Assembly (NCBI GenBank): GCA_020444475.1
Contig: JAHLKV010000002.1
Coordinates: 186,001 to 250,000, forward strand
DNA from: a bacterium
GTDB lineage: Bacteria; Zixibacteria; MSB-5A5; GN15; FEB-12
DNA: 64,000 nucleotides
Direction: 5' to 3'
Part shown: positions 47,852 to 56,443 of the stretch, in pieces
How the letters are laid out: the number at the start of each line of letters is the position of its first letter
Position numbering within the stretch: position 1 is the stretch's first letter
The notes under the pieces: generated by a model
Seen by the model: only the letters and a program-made list of their open reading frames with translations
The model's database searches: none
Told to the model about the DNA's origin: nothing
Made by a program: the position numbers and the translations under genes

Positions 47852-50485
47852 TCAGGAAAGAGATTCCTTCACCCACGCTTCGACTGCTCTGAAGAGCTCT
47901 TCGACCGAGGCGCTCGTTTCAATGCCGCCCTGCGCAAACGACTCTTTGCCGCCGCCGCGTCCACCGAATTTGGGCAGCACCGATTTGGTCAGGCGACCTA
48001 CATCAATCTTTTTCTGCGATACGGCGCTGCCGCTGGCCGCCGCCATAAAAGCACGCTTACCGTTGGTCATACCAACTGCCACCGCCAGGACTGGATTGGC
48101 CATTGCCTTCTGCTTGTCCAGCCAGGCGCCCATCGTGTCGCGGTCAGTCTCACCGAAATCATTAGTGGCGATCGTCACGCCGCCCACCTCCTGCGACTGA
48201 CCGATCTCCCCACCGCCCCCGGCAAACATCTGCTCGCGGGTCTTTTTCAGTTCCTTCTGCAGCGATGAGATCGTCTCCTTGAGCTGCTTCACTCCTTCGA
48301 GCGCATCAGCCTCCGGGCGGTTGACCAACGAAGCCACGTCCTGCTTGAACGCCTTGTTGGCCAGCATGTAGTCGATCGCGCCGCGACCGGTGATCGCTTC
48401 CATACGGCGTACGCCCGACGCAATGCCGGTCTCGACCGTCACGAAGAACGGTCCGATCTGGCTGATGTTGTCGACATGCGTACCGCCGCACAACTCCATC
48501 GAGAACCCTTCGACCGATACCACCCGCACTTTGTCACCATACTTCTCGCCGAACAGCGCCATCGCGCCCGCTTTGCGGGCATCATCGAGCGCCATAACAT
48601 TCGTTTGAACATCCTTGCCGGTGAGAATCTGGTTGTTGACGATCTTCTCGACTTCGGCAATCTCTTCCGGTGTCATCGGCTGATGATGCGAGAAGTCGAA
48701 CCGGAGCCGGTCCGGACCGACATAGGAGCCGGACTGCTTGACATGGTCACCGAGCACCTTGCGCAATGCCGCGTGGGCCAGATGGGTCGCCGTGTGGTTG
48801 CGCATGATGTCCCAGCGGCGGGCCGACTCCACCTGTGCGGTGACCTGCACCGGAAGCTCTTTCAGCTCATCGAGTGACCCGCGCGTGACACGACCGACAT
48901 GGAAGTGCAGGTCGTTATAGAGATGCAGAGATTCAACCTCGAATTCGAAGGTGTCGGTGAACAACCTGCCGGTATCGGAGATCTGTCCACCGGACTCGAT
49001 ATAGAACGGCGTGCGGTCGAGCACGATCGCCGCCGACTTGTCATCACCGACGACCGCAATCGCCTTGGCTTTCAAGGTCAACTCACCTCGAACAAACTCG
49101 GTCGGCAGCAGATTCAGATTCAAGGCATCAAACTTGTCGCGATGCGCGAACGACTCGGCTTTGAAGGTCGCCCCGGCCCGGGACTGCTCCTGCTGCTTCA
49201 CCATCGCCTTGTCGAATCCTTCGCGGTCGAGCGTCAGCCCCTGCTCGCCGGCGATGATCTCGGTCAGGTCGTAGGGAAACCCGTACGTGTCGTACAGCCG
49301 GAAGACTTCTTCACCGTCGATAATCTTCCTGCCGGAAGACCTCGTCTGGGACGATATCTTCTCAAACAACTGCAGACCTGTCTCGAGCGTGCGGAGGAAC
49401 GACTCCTCTTCAGCCTGAATCACACTCTCGACATGCGACTGTTTCTCCCGGATCTCCGGATAGGCCTGCCCCATCTCGTTTACCAGCACCGGCACCAGCT
49501 TGTACATGAACGGTTCGTTGGCGCCAAGCAGGCGTCCGTGACGGGCGGCGCGGCGAAGGATTCTGCGCAACACGTACCCGCGACCCTCGTTGGATATCCC
49601 GGCCCCGTCGGCGATGGCAAACGTCAACGCGCGAATGTGATCGGCGATGACATGGTGCGATGAAGCATTATCCTTGTACCTGGTGCCGGTGATGTCTGAG
49701 ATGGCGACAATGATATTCTGAAACAAATCGATTCCATAGTTGCTGTCGACATCCTGGACAATCGAGGCAATTCGCTCCAGACCGGCGCCGGTATCGACCG
49801 ACGGTTTGGGCAGCGGCACGATCCTGCCGTCGGCAAGCTGGTCGTCCTGCATAAAGACGAGATTCCAGATCTCGACAAACCGCTCCGTCTCACCGTTGAC
49901 TTTGTCTTCGGGACCGGTGCCGAACTTCTCGCCCCGGTCGAAATGCAGCTCGGAACAGGGACCACACGGACCAACATCGCCCATCGACCAGAAGTTGTCG
50001 TGCTTACCGAACCGCATGATGCGGCCGTCCTTGAGTTCGGGCGCTATCTTCGCCCATAGGGCAAGCGCATCATCGTCGGTCTCGTAGACGGTCGCGTATA
50101 GCTTGTCTTTGGGGAGTTCGAGGTCGCGAGTGACAAACTCCCAGGCGAAGTATATCGCCTCTTCTTTGTAATAGTCACCGAATGAGAAGTTACCCAGCAT
50201 CTCGAAGAACGTATGGTGGCGCGCGGTGAACCCGACATTGTCGAGATCGTTATGTTTGCCGCCGGCGCGGATACACTTCTGCGACGACGTCGCCCGGGAG
50301 TATTCGGTGCGGCGTTTCCCGGTGAAGACATCCTTAAACTGGTTCATGCCGGCGTTGGTGAACAGGATAGTCGGATCATCGAACGGGATCACCGGCGATG
50401 ACGGCACCAGGGTGTGTTTATGTCTCTGGAAATAATCCAGAAAAGACTTTCTGATTTCGGCGGTCTTAATGGTCGGAGTCCTCAA
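47852..50485 (-). CDS. alaS: Alanyl-tRNA synthetase
   Basis: An 877-residue full-length enzyme. The class II catalytic core begins with TNAGMNQFKDVFTG. The editing domain has HTATHLAHAALRKVLGDH and CGGTHVDN zinc/active-site residues, and the C-terminal DHHA1/C-Ala region ends GGRGGGKESFAQGG. All parts are present and length is normal. Its start overlaps the recX stop by 20 bases, an arrangement also found in many bacteria. It charges tRNA-Ala and edits mischarged Ser and Gly. Confidence 0.98.
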   Translation of the reverse strand: MRTPTIKTAEIRKSFLDYFQRHKHTLVPSSPVIPFDDPTILFTNAGMNQFKDVFTGKRRTEYSRATSSQKCIRAGGKHNDLDNVGFTARHHTFFEMLGNFSFGDYYKEEAIYFAWEFVTRDLELPKDKLYATVYETDDDALALWAKIAPELKDGRIMRFGKHDNFWSMGDVGPCGPCSELHFDRGEKFGTGPEDKVNGETERFVEIWNLVFMQDDQLADGRIVPLPKPSVDTGAGLERIASIVQDVDSNYGIDLFQNIIVAISDITGTRYKDNASSHHVIADHIRALTFAIADGAGISNEGRGYVLRRILRRAARHGRLLGANEPFMYKLVPVLVNEMGQAYPEIREKQSHVESVIQAEEESFLRTLETGLQLFEKISSQTRSSGRKIIDGEEVFRLYDTYGFPYDLTEIIAGEQGLTLDREGFDKAMVKQQEQSRAGATFKAESFAHRDKFDALNLNLLPTEFVRGELTLKAKAIAVVGDDKSAAIVLDRTPFYIESGGQISDTGRLFTDTFEFEVESLHLYNDLHFHVGRVTRGSLDELKELPVQVTAQVESARRWDIMRNHTATHLAHAALRKVLGDHVKQSGSYVGPDRLRFDFSHHQPMTPEEIAEVEKIVNNQILTGKDVQTNVMALDDARKAGAMALFGEKYGDKVRVVSVEGFSMELCGGTHVDNISQIGPFFVTVETGIASGVRRMEAITGRGAIDYMLANKAFKQDVASLVNRPEADALEGVKQLKETISSLQKELKKTREQMFAGGGGEIGQSQEVGGVTIATNDFGETDRDTMGAWLDKQKAMANPVLAVAVGMTNGKRAFMAAASGSAVSQKKIDVGRLTKSVLPKFGGRGGGKESFAQGGIETSASVEELFRAVEAWVKESLS

Positions 50486-51125
50486 CTTCTTGGTTGTACA
50501 ATTGCTCGAAGGCGGCGCGTGCCGCGCGATAGCCTATCCCGCGGCGGGACAGGTAACTATACGCCTTGCTGCGGGCCCGTTCAAGTTCTAAATGGCGAAG
50601 CGACGACCATCGTTTGGCGAGCGACTCGACCGCCAGCGCGGTCTCATCGCGCCCGTTTAGAATCATATCGACCGTCTGCTCGGCGAGGTCACGGTCGATC
50701 CGTTTCTTCCGAAGCACCGCGATCAGGTACGCTCTGCCCGATGGGTTTTTCTCTAACGATGATCGGACCAGCTTGGCGGCAACATGGGCGTCGTCGAGCA
50801 GCCCTCGCTCGCTGAATCGCTTTATGATAGTCGCGATCGCGTCTTTCGAAAACTCCTTGCGCCGGAGCTTCTCGCGAAGCTCGCCGGTAGTGTGTTCGCG
50901 AATGGCGAGAAATCTCGCAGCGGCCTGGTCGCACTGGTCCAGCTCCGCCTCGGCCAGCAGCTGGGTCAGCTGTGGAGGCGTCAGGACGATACCTTCTTTC
51001 AGGCGATGTTGATGCACCAGGGCCAGACTGATCTTGAGCGGCTCGTCCTGCGAGCTTATCTTGACCCGGTAGGTGTCACCGAGATTGACAAGTTGTGTGA
51101 TTTTGATTTGCTCTTCGCCCGCCAT
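50466..51125 (-). CDS. recX: RecX-type regulator of RecA
   Basis: A 219-residue helical protein with the three-repeat RecX layout: AARFLAIREHTTGELREKLR, then KEFSKDAIATIIKRFSERGL, and DDAHVAAKLVRS. RecX inhibits RecA filaments. I start at ATG 51125 (GGGGAGGAG seven bases upstream); the frame continues to 51233 but the added part is unlike RecX. It is cotranscribed with alaS. recA is not in the window. Confidence 0.88.
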   Translation of the reverse strand: MAGEEQIKITQLVNLGDTYRVKISSQDEPLKISLALVHQHRLKEGIVLTPPQLTQLLAEAELDQCDQAAARFLAIREHTTGELREKLRRKEFSKDAIATIIKRFSERGLLDDAHVAAKLVRSSLEKNPSGRAYLIAVLRKKRIDRDLAEQTVDMILNGRDETALAVESLAKRWSSLRHLELERARSKAYSYLSRRGIGYRAARAAFEQLYNQEVEDSDH

Positions 51126-51305
51126 GAAAAAACTCCTCCCCTTCGGTTGGGATACCGCCATGATATTATATAGGCCGCTTCGTACAAAAGACAAAATGGG
51201 TATAAAAGGCACCATCGCGATAGTCAAGCACACAACCCCGGTCCTTCAAAGTACCGAACAGTCTGAAAGGAACGCAAAAAAATACGGTAGATACTCACTT
51301 CTGGG

Positions 51306-51334
51306 TTGACGCAACAATAATTACATTATACTAT
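51306..51334 (+). promoter_or_regulatory. Promoter of the DUF4388 operon
   Basis: TTGACG (51306-51311), a 17-base spacer and TACTAT (51329-51334). The start of transcription would lie near 51341, leaving a 140-base leader before the ATG at 51481. No other feature stands out in the 51126-51480 gap. Confidence 0.6.
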
Positions 51335-51480
51335 CAGGCAGGATAGCATATCCTGGCTAACTAGTTATCACTTCAGGTGGTTAAGGGACGAGTAAAAATG
51401 ACACTCCACCATCCCTATTCGTCCCAACCGCTTACGCCGCTACTGCCGGGGAAACAGAAGAAAAAGGTATAGGGATAACC

Positions 51481-52365
51481 ATGGATCTGGATCTGCAAGG
51501 AAGTATTGAGAAGTTCACCCTTCCGGAAATATTCCAGTTGATCGCGGTCAGCCGAAAATCGGGCACGCTCGGCATCCAAAAAGACGAGTCGATCGTCATG
51601 ATCTATTTCCGCAACGGTGACATCGTCTACGGCTACGGTCCCCGCCAGACCTACCACCTGGGACAGCTGCTCAAAGAACGGGGTATGCTCACCGCGCAGC
51701 AGCTCGACGAAGCGGTGATCGCACAGGCGCGCACCGAAAATTCTCTCCGCCTCGGAGAGATCCTGATAAAAAAACGCTTTATCGACCGTGCCGATCTCGA
51801 GAAAGTGGTCCGCGAGCAAATCGAACAACTGCTCTACTCCCTTCTCTCATGGCAGAGCGGTTCGTTTAAGTTCTATGAAGACCAGTTCCCGACCGAGGAA
51901 GAGATCACGGTCAACCTGTCGGTCGAGAATGTCATTCTCGAGGGACTCCGACGCCATGACGAGATGTCGATGATCAAAGAAGTCCTGCCCGATTTCGAAC
52001 AGGTCTATTCCATCTCGGCGTCGCAGAAGGGTCGCTCGCGGGCGGTCACGATGGAAGCCGCGGAATGGAATATCATGGCGCTGGTCGACGGGTTCCGCTC
52101 CGTTAACGATATCTGCGAGTTGTCTTCGATGGAGCGCGAGGACGCCCTGAAGACGATGGCCAAGCTGAAACTGGCCGGCCTGATCACCCCATCGGAGCGC
52201 AAGAAAGCGGCCGCACCGGCCGCCGCAGTTGTTTCTGCCCCGACCGAGTTGGACAACATGGTCAAACGCCTGGCCGGTCTGTTTGAAGACTACCTCAAGG
52301 AGAAGACGAGCCACCCGACCATGGATCGACGCGTAACCGAGACGGTTTTGGGAGAACAGGTGTGA
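51481..52365 (+). CDS. DUF4388 (PATAN-like) domain protein
   Basis: A 294-residue protein. The N-terminal DUF4388 domain opens with LQGSIEKFTLPEIFQLIAVS and KSGTLGIQKDESIVMIYFRN. A helical section carries LGEILIKKRFIDRADLEKV, and a C-terminal winged-helix-like portion reads LVDGFRSVNDICELSSM. In other bacteria such proteins connect to GTPases or chemosensory and motility signalling. Here it leads a four-gene operon whose other members are uncharacterised. No enzymatic residues are visible. Confidence 0.8.
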   Translation: MDLDLQGSIEKFTLPEIFQLIAVSRKSGTLGIQKDESIVMIYFRNGDIVYGYGPRQTYHLGQLLKERGMLTAQQLDEAVIAQARTENSLRLGEILIKKRFIDRADLEKVVREQIEQLLYSLLSWQSGSFKFYEDQFPTEEEITVNLSVENVILEGLRRHDEMSMIKEVLPDFEQVYSISASQKGRSRAVTMEAAEWNIMALVDGFRSVNDICELSSMEREDALKTMAKLKLAGLITPSERKKAAAPAAAVVSAPTELDNMVKRLAGLFEDYLKEKTSHPTMDRRVTETVLGEQV

Positions 52366-53030
52366 GCCGTCAAGAGACGCTGGAAGAGCTGGAATCGGTA
52401 CTCGAAGGCTTCCTGGAACGAGTCGTCTCCGGCAAGGAGAAACGCCTGGAAGTGCTGGATGGTATCAATCGGTTGGACGATATCGCCCGCCGGATTGGTG
52501 ACGGCAATGAGCTGACCGACCAGATCGGCGGCTGGTTCGCCGAGCACAACCAGTGGCTGAACGACAAGAGCCTTCGCCCGGCCGACACCGGCCGCATCTC
52601 GCGTATCCTCGACCAGATCGATGCCCGCCTTCGGACCAACCCCGAGCGCTCCCCCGCCATGGCCAAGATCGAGGCGGAAATCAAACGCTGGCAACATCAT
52701 ACAGGCGGCGAACGGAAAATCGTCCTGACCCGGGGACCGGAGATTGCCGTGAAAGCCGAGGCCGAGCGACCGGGTTCGCTGGCCCGTTTCTCGGATCTGA
52801 TGGAACGGATCACCCGGCGCTTCGACGACCTCGCCGGTTCCAGCCAGCATATCCTGTCGGCGCTCGATGATGCCCTCAAATCGGCCGAAATGCAGCAGAA
52901 TAAAGAGGCCTTGATTTTATCGGCGCTTATCATATATTCGCTCAAGCAGGAGAACTACAAAGTCGACCCGTACGTTAGACGGCTGAAAGAAGCCGAGCGA
53001 CGTATCAAAGGGAGGCGAGCCGGTGCTTAA
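52362..53030 (+). CDS. Hypothetical helical protein of the DUF4388 operon
   Basis: I do not recognise this 222-residue protein. It starts with GTG overlapping the previous stop (GTGA). It is mostly alpha-helical and charged, with EELESVLEGFLERVVSGKEK near the start and a C-terminal half containing DDALKSAEMQQNKEALILSA. The helices could form a coiled-coil partner for the DUF4388 protein. There are no membrane segments or catalytic motifs. Confidence 0.7.
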   Translation: MSRQETLEELESVLEGFLERVVSGKEKRLEVLDGINRLDDIARRIGDGNELTDQIGGWFAEHNQWLNDKSLRPADTGRISRILDQIDARLRTNPERSPAMAKIEAEIKRWQHHTGGERKIVLTRGPEIAVKAEAERPGSLARFSDLMERITRRFDDLAGSSQHILSALDDALKSAEMQQNKEALILSALIIYSLKQENYKVDPYVRRLKEAERRIKGRRAGA

Positions 53031-53277
53031 CCTGTCGGAAAAAGCCTACGTCATGGCGCTTCGGTCGCTCAAACAGCGCGACTACGGTACCGCCGTGACC
53101 TACTTCGATCAGGCGGCCGAGCGGTTCGCTCACGACAAGGAGTTCGCCCTGCTTCATGAGACAACCCGCGTGCTCGTGGCAACCAAAAACGAACTCGCGG
53201 CCTTGCGTGCGAAATATGATAGTGAGTCGATAATCGAGGAGGTCTTTGATGGCCAAGAAACAGACTTTTCAGGATAA
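53023..53277 (+). CDS. Small TPR-like helical protein
   Basis: An 84-residue protein starting at GTG 53023, with GGGAGG seven bases upstream, overlapping the previous gene by 8 bases. The helical pattern SEKAYVMALRSLKQRDYGTA, then VTYFDQAAERF looks like one to two TPR units. It is probably an adaptor in the same complex as its operon partners. I cannot name it. Confidence 0.65.
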   Translation: MLNLSEKAYVMALRSLKQRDYGTAVTYFDQAAERFAHDKEFALLHETTRVLVATKNELAALRAKYDSESIIEEVFDGQETDFSG

Positions 53278-53410
53278 GCTCAAACAGAAAGAAGCCCGGA
53301 AAGAGTACCTGAAAGTTGTCAAAGCGGTCAAGGCCGAGAACGGTGCGTGGAAGTTCTCCACCAAAATGGTTCCGGTCACCGATGAAAACCGCGACAGCCT
53401 GTACAAATAA
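53249..53410 (+). CDS. 53-residue basic protein, DUF4295-like
   Basis: A small gene overlapping the previous one by 29 bases, with a very strong ribosome site (GAGGAGG six bases before ATG 53249). The basic N-terminus MAKKQTFQDKLKQKEARKEY is followed by LKVVKAVKAENGAWKFSTKM. This recalls the DUF4295 family of Bacteroidetes (about 50 residues, KxxKxVKxxxGAYxF pattern), which lies near ribosomal protein genes. Followed directly by a terminator. Possible ribosome-associated role, by family likeness only. Confidence 0.65.
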   Translation: MAKKQTFQDKLKQKEARKEYLKVVKAVKAENGAWKFSTKMVPVTDENRDSLYK

Positions 53411-53434
53411 GCGTACACAAAGCTGACCCAAATC

Positions 53435-53464
53435 ACCCTCCCGCTTCGGCGAGGAGGGTTTTTT
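53435..53464 (+). terminator. Rho-independent terminator of the DUF4388 operon
   Basis: ACCCTCC (53435-53441) pairs with GGAGGGT (53453-53459), with an inner GC-TTCG-GC cap, followed by a run of T (53459-53464). Confidence 0.9.
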
Positions 53465-53503
53465 GTTTCTGCTCCGGCGGCGCCCGACACACCCCCATGC
53501 GTG

Positions 53504-53690
53504 CGTTGGGTGGCCCACCATTTATGCTGGGTTTCTCTGTGCCCGACCCCGCCGCTGCGGACCGCGGACTCATATACCGATGTCCCAGACGTTGGGTGGC
53601 CCACCATTTATGGTGGGTTTCTCTGTGTTGAGTACCCGACCCTGCCGCTGCGGACTGCGGACTGCGGACTCAAGTACCGATGTCCCAGAC
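53504..53690. repeat. Tandem intergenic repeat, two units of about 86 and 101 bases
   Basis: Each unit begins with a 38-base block (53504-53541 and 53590-53627) that differs at one position, and ends with TACCGATGTCCCAGACG. The second unit is longer partly because a 7-base piece GCGGACT is repeated three times. No open frame here looks coding. Confidence 0.7.
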
Positions 53691-53710
53691 GTCACCTTGC
53701 ATTCTTCACC

Positions 53711-54150
53711 GTCACCCTGAGCGGAGTCGAAGGGGGACGTGCAAACAGCGCGTACCCCCGTCCGCCACGCATCTCATGTTGCACTGCCGATATCCCCCGC
53801 GATTTCACAACCAAACCAATGGTAACCGGACAAGCGCCCGCCTTTGTAAGGAGCAATGTCTATGACGTGTGACAACAACACATGCCAGTCCGTAAGTGCT
53901 GCGGATCGGCCTATCTTGCAATACCCGAATGCATTAGAGGGAATTTGCAAAAAACGGAACCTAAAAAATGACAAAACAAACCCATTTCGCTGTAAGGCGA
54001 TGCTGGTCATTCTTGTACGACGAAAAACGTACTCGGCACGAGTCGCGTCATATAAACCCACGCCTCAGAACACCCGATGCCGACACCGTCACCCTGAGCC
54101 GCTTACCCCGTCACCCTGAGCGGAGTCGAAGGGGGAGCGGAGTCGAAGCA
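53711..54150. repeat. Dispersed GTCACCCTGAGCGGAGTCGA repeat family
   Basis: Two full copies of a 26-base motif (53711-53736 and 54110-54135), plus partial copies at 54088-54099 and 54136-54150. The motif resembles a short repeat I have seen in intergenic DNA of many environmental genomes. Between the copies (53740-54080) there is no convincing gene; AT-rich patches and short random frames only. With the tandem repeat it fills the 870-base gap before menG. Confidence 0.65.
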
Positions 54151-54194
54151 TGACCCGGCGAACCCTCCCGCCCTCCAAACGAACCGACTACGAC

Positions 54195-54247
54195 TTGAAT
54201 CCGTTAGACAATACAGTATATTGCCGTGCACCGATCGATTCGATCGG
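54195..54247 (+). promoter_or_regulatory. Candidate promoter and palindromic operator of the men operon
   Basis: TTGAAT (54195-54200), a 16-base spacer and TATATT (54217-54222). The leader then holds a 17-base palindrome, CCGATCGA-T-TCGATCGG (54231-54247), shortly after the expected transcription start. It is well placed for a repressor. Confidence 0.5.
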
Positions 54248-54281
54248 CGGCCCGAAGCTTGGTAGTGGAGTCGGAAAGGAA

Positions 54282-55019
54282 ATGAAAGCCGTTCACATGA
54301 CCAGCGTCAACCCGACCGACCGGGGACCATCGCGCGACAACGTCGCCTTGATGTTCAACCGTATTGCCCATCGGTATGACCTGCTCAACCACCTCCTCTC
54401 CGCCAACCGCGACAAACGCTGGCGAAGAAAACTGGTCGACCTCCTCCCCCCCGGCGAGAACCTCCGCGTGCTCGATCTTGCCACCGGTACGGGAGATCAG
54501 TTACTGTCGGCTTTCGAATGCGGCCGTGTCTCCGAAGGAATCGGTCTCGATCCGGCCGAGAAGATGCTTGAAATCGGCCGCGAGAAGATTGCCCGGCGAG
54601 GACTCGCCGACAGACTTCGACTCGAGACCGGTTTCGCCGAGTCACTCCCCGTTGCAGACAAATCGATAGATGCCGTCACCATCTCGTTCGGCATCCGCAA
54701 TGTCGGCGATGTCTCCACCGCGCTCTCCGAAATGACCCGCGTCCTTCGACCGGGCGGACGGGCCTTGATGCTCGAGTTTTCACTGCCATCGAATGCGATC
54801 ATTCGCAGATTCTATCTGTTCTACTTCCGGCATATTCTGCCACGGCTGGGAGGTGTAATATCGGGAGACTCATCCGCCTATCGTTACTTGAACCGGACGG
54901 TCGAGACTTTCCCGTACGGTGAGGATTTTCTGGCGTTAATGCGGTCGGCCGGGTTCAGGCACGTCCAGAAGCACCCTCTCACCTTTGGAATCGCAACCAT
55001 CTATCGGGGAGACATGTGA
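54282..55019 (+). CDS. menG: Demethylmenaquinone methyltransferase
   Basis: A 245-residue SAM-dependent methyltransferase of the UbiE/MenG type that methylates demethylmenaquinone, the last step of menaquinone synthesis. Motifs: FNRIAHRYDLLNHLLSANRD, the SAM loop VLDLATGTGDQLL, and the late IRNVGDVSTALSEMTRVLRP. I begin at ATG 54282 (AAGGA just upstream); the frame is open back to 54150 but that part is repeat-derived. First gene of the men operon, ahead of menF, with a TGATG junction. Confidence 0.9.
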   Translation: MKAVHMTSVNPTDRGPSRDNVALMFNRIAHRYDLLNHLLSANRDKRWRRKLVDLLPPGENLRVLDLATGTGDQLLSAFECGRVSEGIGLDPAEKMLEIGREKIARRGLADRLRLETGFAESLPVADKSIDAVTISFGIRNVGDVSTALSEMTRVLRPGGRALMLEFSLPSNAIIRRFYLFYFRHILPRLGGVISGDSSAYRYLNRTVETFPYGEDFLALMRSAGFRHVQKHPLTFGIATIYRGDM

Positions 55020-56443
55020 TGTCACACCTGATGACCGACATCCCCACTGTCGAGCGCGGCGCCATTGTCGAGACAATCACCGGGCGCATAAAAGACCTTA
55101 CCAAACGCTACGGTCGGATGCCGCACGACAGCAACCGCCCCCAGACTTATCGACTGACAATTGCGATAGATCGTATCTCTCCGCTGGCCTGGCTGGCCCG
55201 CCAGGACTTCGCACGCAAAGTGTACTGGGCCGATCGCGCCGGCAAGTGGGAGATGGCGGGGGTCGGGTCGGCCGAATTGATAACGATGAATGCGCCGGTC
55301 AACGTCGCCCCGCTCTTCAAGCGGCTGGACTATGTACTCTCTGAAGCCCCTGACGGCCTTCGCTACTACGGCGGCATGCGTTTTGACTATCGAAATCGAG
55401 CGCAGAGCGAATCGTCTCCGTGGCGCTGCACACCAGATTGCATGTTCGTTCTTCCCCGATTCGAACTTCTCAACTACCGTGACAGCACGGCGTTTGCCTG
55501 CAACCTGCTCGACAGCGATCTCCAGGACGGACGCTCGGACGAGATAATCAGCGAACTCGAGACGCTTCGATTCGATGTCGGGTCACTGCAACCAGAGAGA
55601 GCGACCATTCTCAGGCGAACAGATGCGCCCGGCCGGGACACCTGGTCTGAAACAATAGATGCCGCGCTTGCTTCGCTCGACGGTGACACGCTCAAAAAAA
55701 TCGTCCTCGCCCGTGAATCACTTCTCGAAACGGAAAAACCGATCACACCGTGGCCGCTGCTCGAACAGCTCCGCGCCGCCGGTGACTGCTATACCTTCGC
55801 CTTCCAGTTCGATCCCACTCTCGTCTTTTTCGGCGCCACACCGGAGCGGTTGTACAGCCGGAAGGGGGTGCTGATCGAGAGCGAAGCACAGGCCGGCACC
55901 AGGCCCCGGGGCTCCGATGACGAGCATGACGCCTCCCTCGCGGACGAACTTCTGCACAGCGAGAAGGATCGCCGCGAGCACCAGTTTGTCATCGACGGCA
56001 TCGCCGGTGCACTGACATCCGCCGGTATTTCCTGCCGGGTTGACCATGAAGTGACGGTGCGCACTACACCGCGGGTACAGCATCTCTATACCCGCATTCT
56101 GGGACGTATGCCCGAACGAAACGAAAACGATCTTGCCTGCGACGCCACCCTGCTGTCGGGGCTGCATCCAACGCCGGCGGTAGCGGGGCTGCCCTCGCAC
56201 GCGGCCATGGACCGGATTGCTGCGTTAGAACCGTTTGACCGGGGCTGGTACGCCGGACCGGTCGGCTGGATCTCCCCCGATCGCTCGGAGTTTGCGGTCG
56301 GCATCCGCTCGGCCCTGACCCGACACAGCGAGACCAGACTCTACGCGGGCGCGGGGATCGTTCCCGGCTCCCGTGCCGAGGACGAGTGGCAGGAGATCGA
56401 AAACAAAACGTCGCCCATCGTGCGGCTGCTGACCGATTCATGA
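55019..56443 (+). CDS. menF: Isochorismate synthase
   Basis: A 474-residue chorismate-using enzyme that converts chorismate to isochorismate. The conserved core has KKIVLARESLLE, FGATPERLYS, the ESEAQAGTRPRG loop and the substrate-binding LHPTPAVAGLPSHAAMDRI, ending with a GIRSALT segment. ATG at 55019 overlaps the menG stop by one base; a GTG three bases earlier is also possible. Neighbouring menD uses its product directly. Confidence 0.93.
   Translation: MSHLMTDIPTVERGAIVETITGRIKDLTKRYGRMPHDSNRPQTYRLTIAIDRISPLAWLARQDFARKVYWADRAGKWEMAGVGSAELITMNAPVNVAPLFKRLDYVLSEAPDGLRYYGGMRFDYRNRAQSESSPWRCTPDCMFVLPRFELLNYRDSTAFACNLLDSDLQDGRSDEIISELETLRFDVGSLQPERATILRRTDAPGRDTWSETIDAALASLDGDTLKKIVLARESLLETEKPITPWPLLEQLRAAGDCYTFAFQFDPTLVFFGATPERLYSRKGVLIESEAQAGTRPRGSDDEHDASLADELLHSEKDRREHQFVIDGIAGALTSAGISCRVDHEVTVRTTPRVQHLYTRILGRMPERNENDLACDATLLSGLHPTPAVAGLPSHAAMDRIAALEPFDRGWYAGPVGWISPDRSEFAVGIRSALTRHSETRLYAGAGIVPGSRAEDEWQEIENKTSPIVRLLTDS

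Noticed and set aside
48899-49663. 254-residue plus-strand frame opposite alaS
   Set aside because: Shadow of alaS; no family pattern.
53856-54119. 87-residue plus-strand and 95-residue minus-strand frames in the repeat region
   Set aside because: No ribosome site of note, low-complexity and repeat-derived ends; no family likeness.
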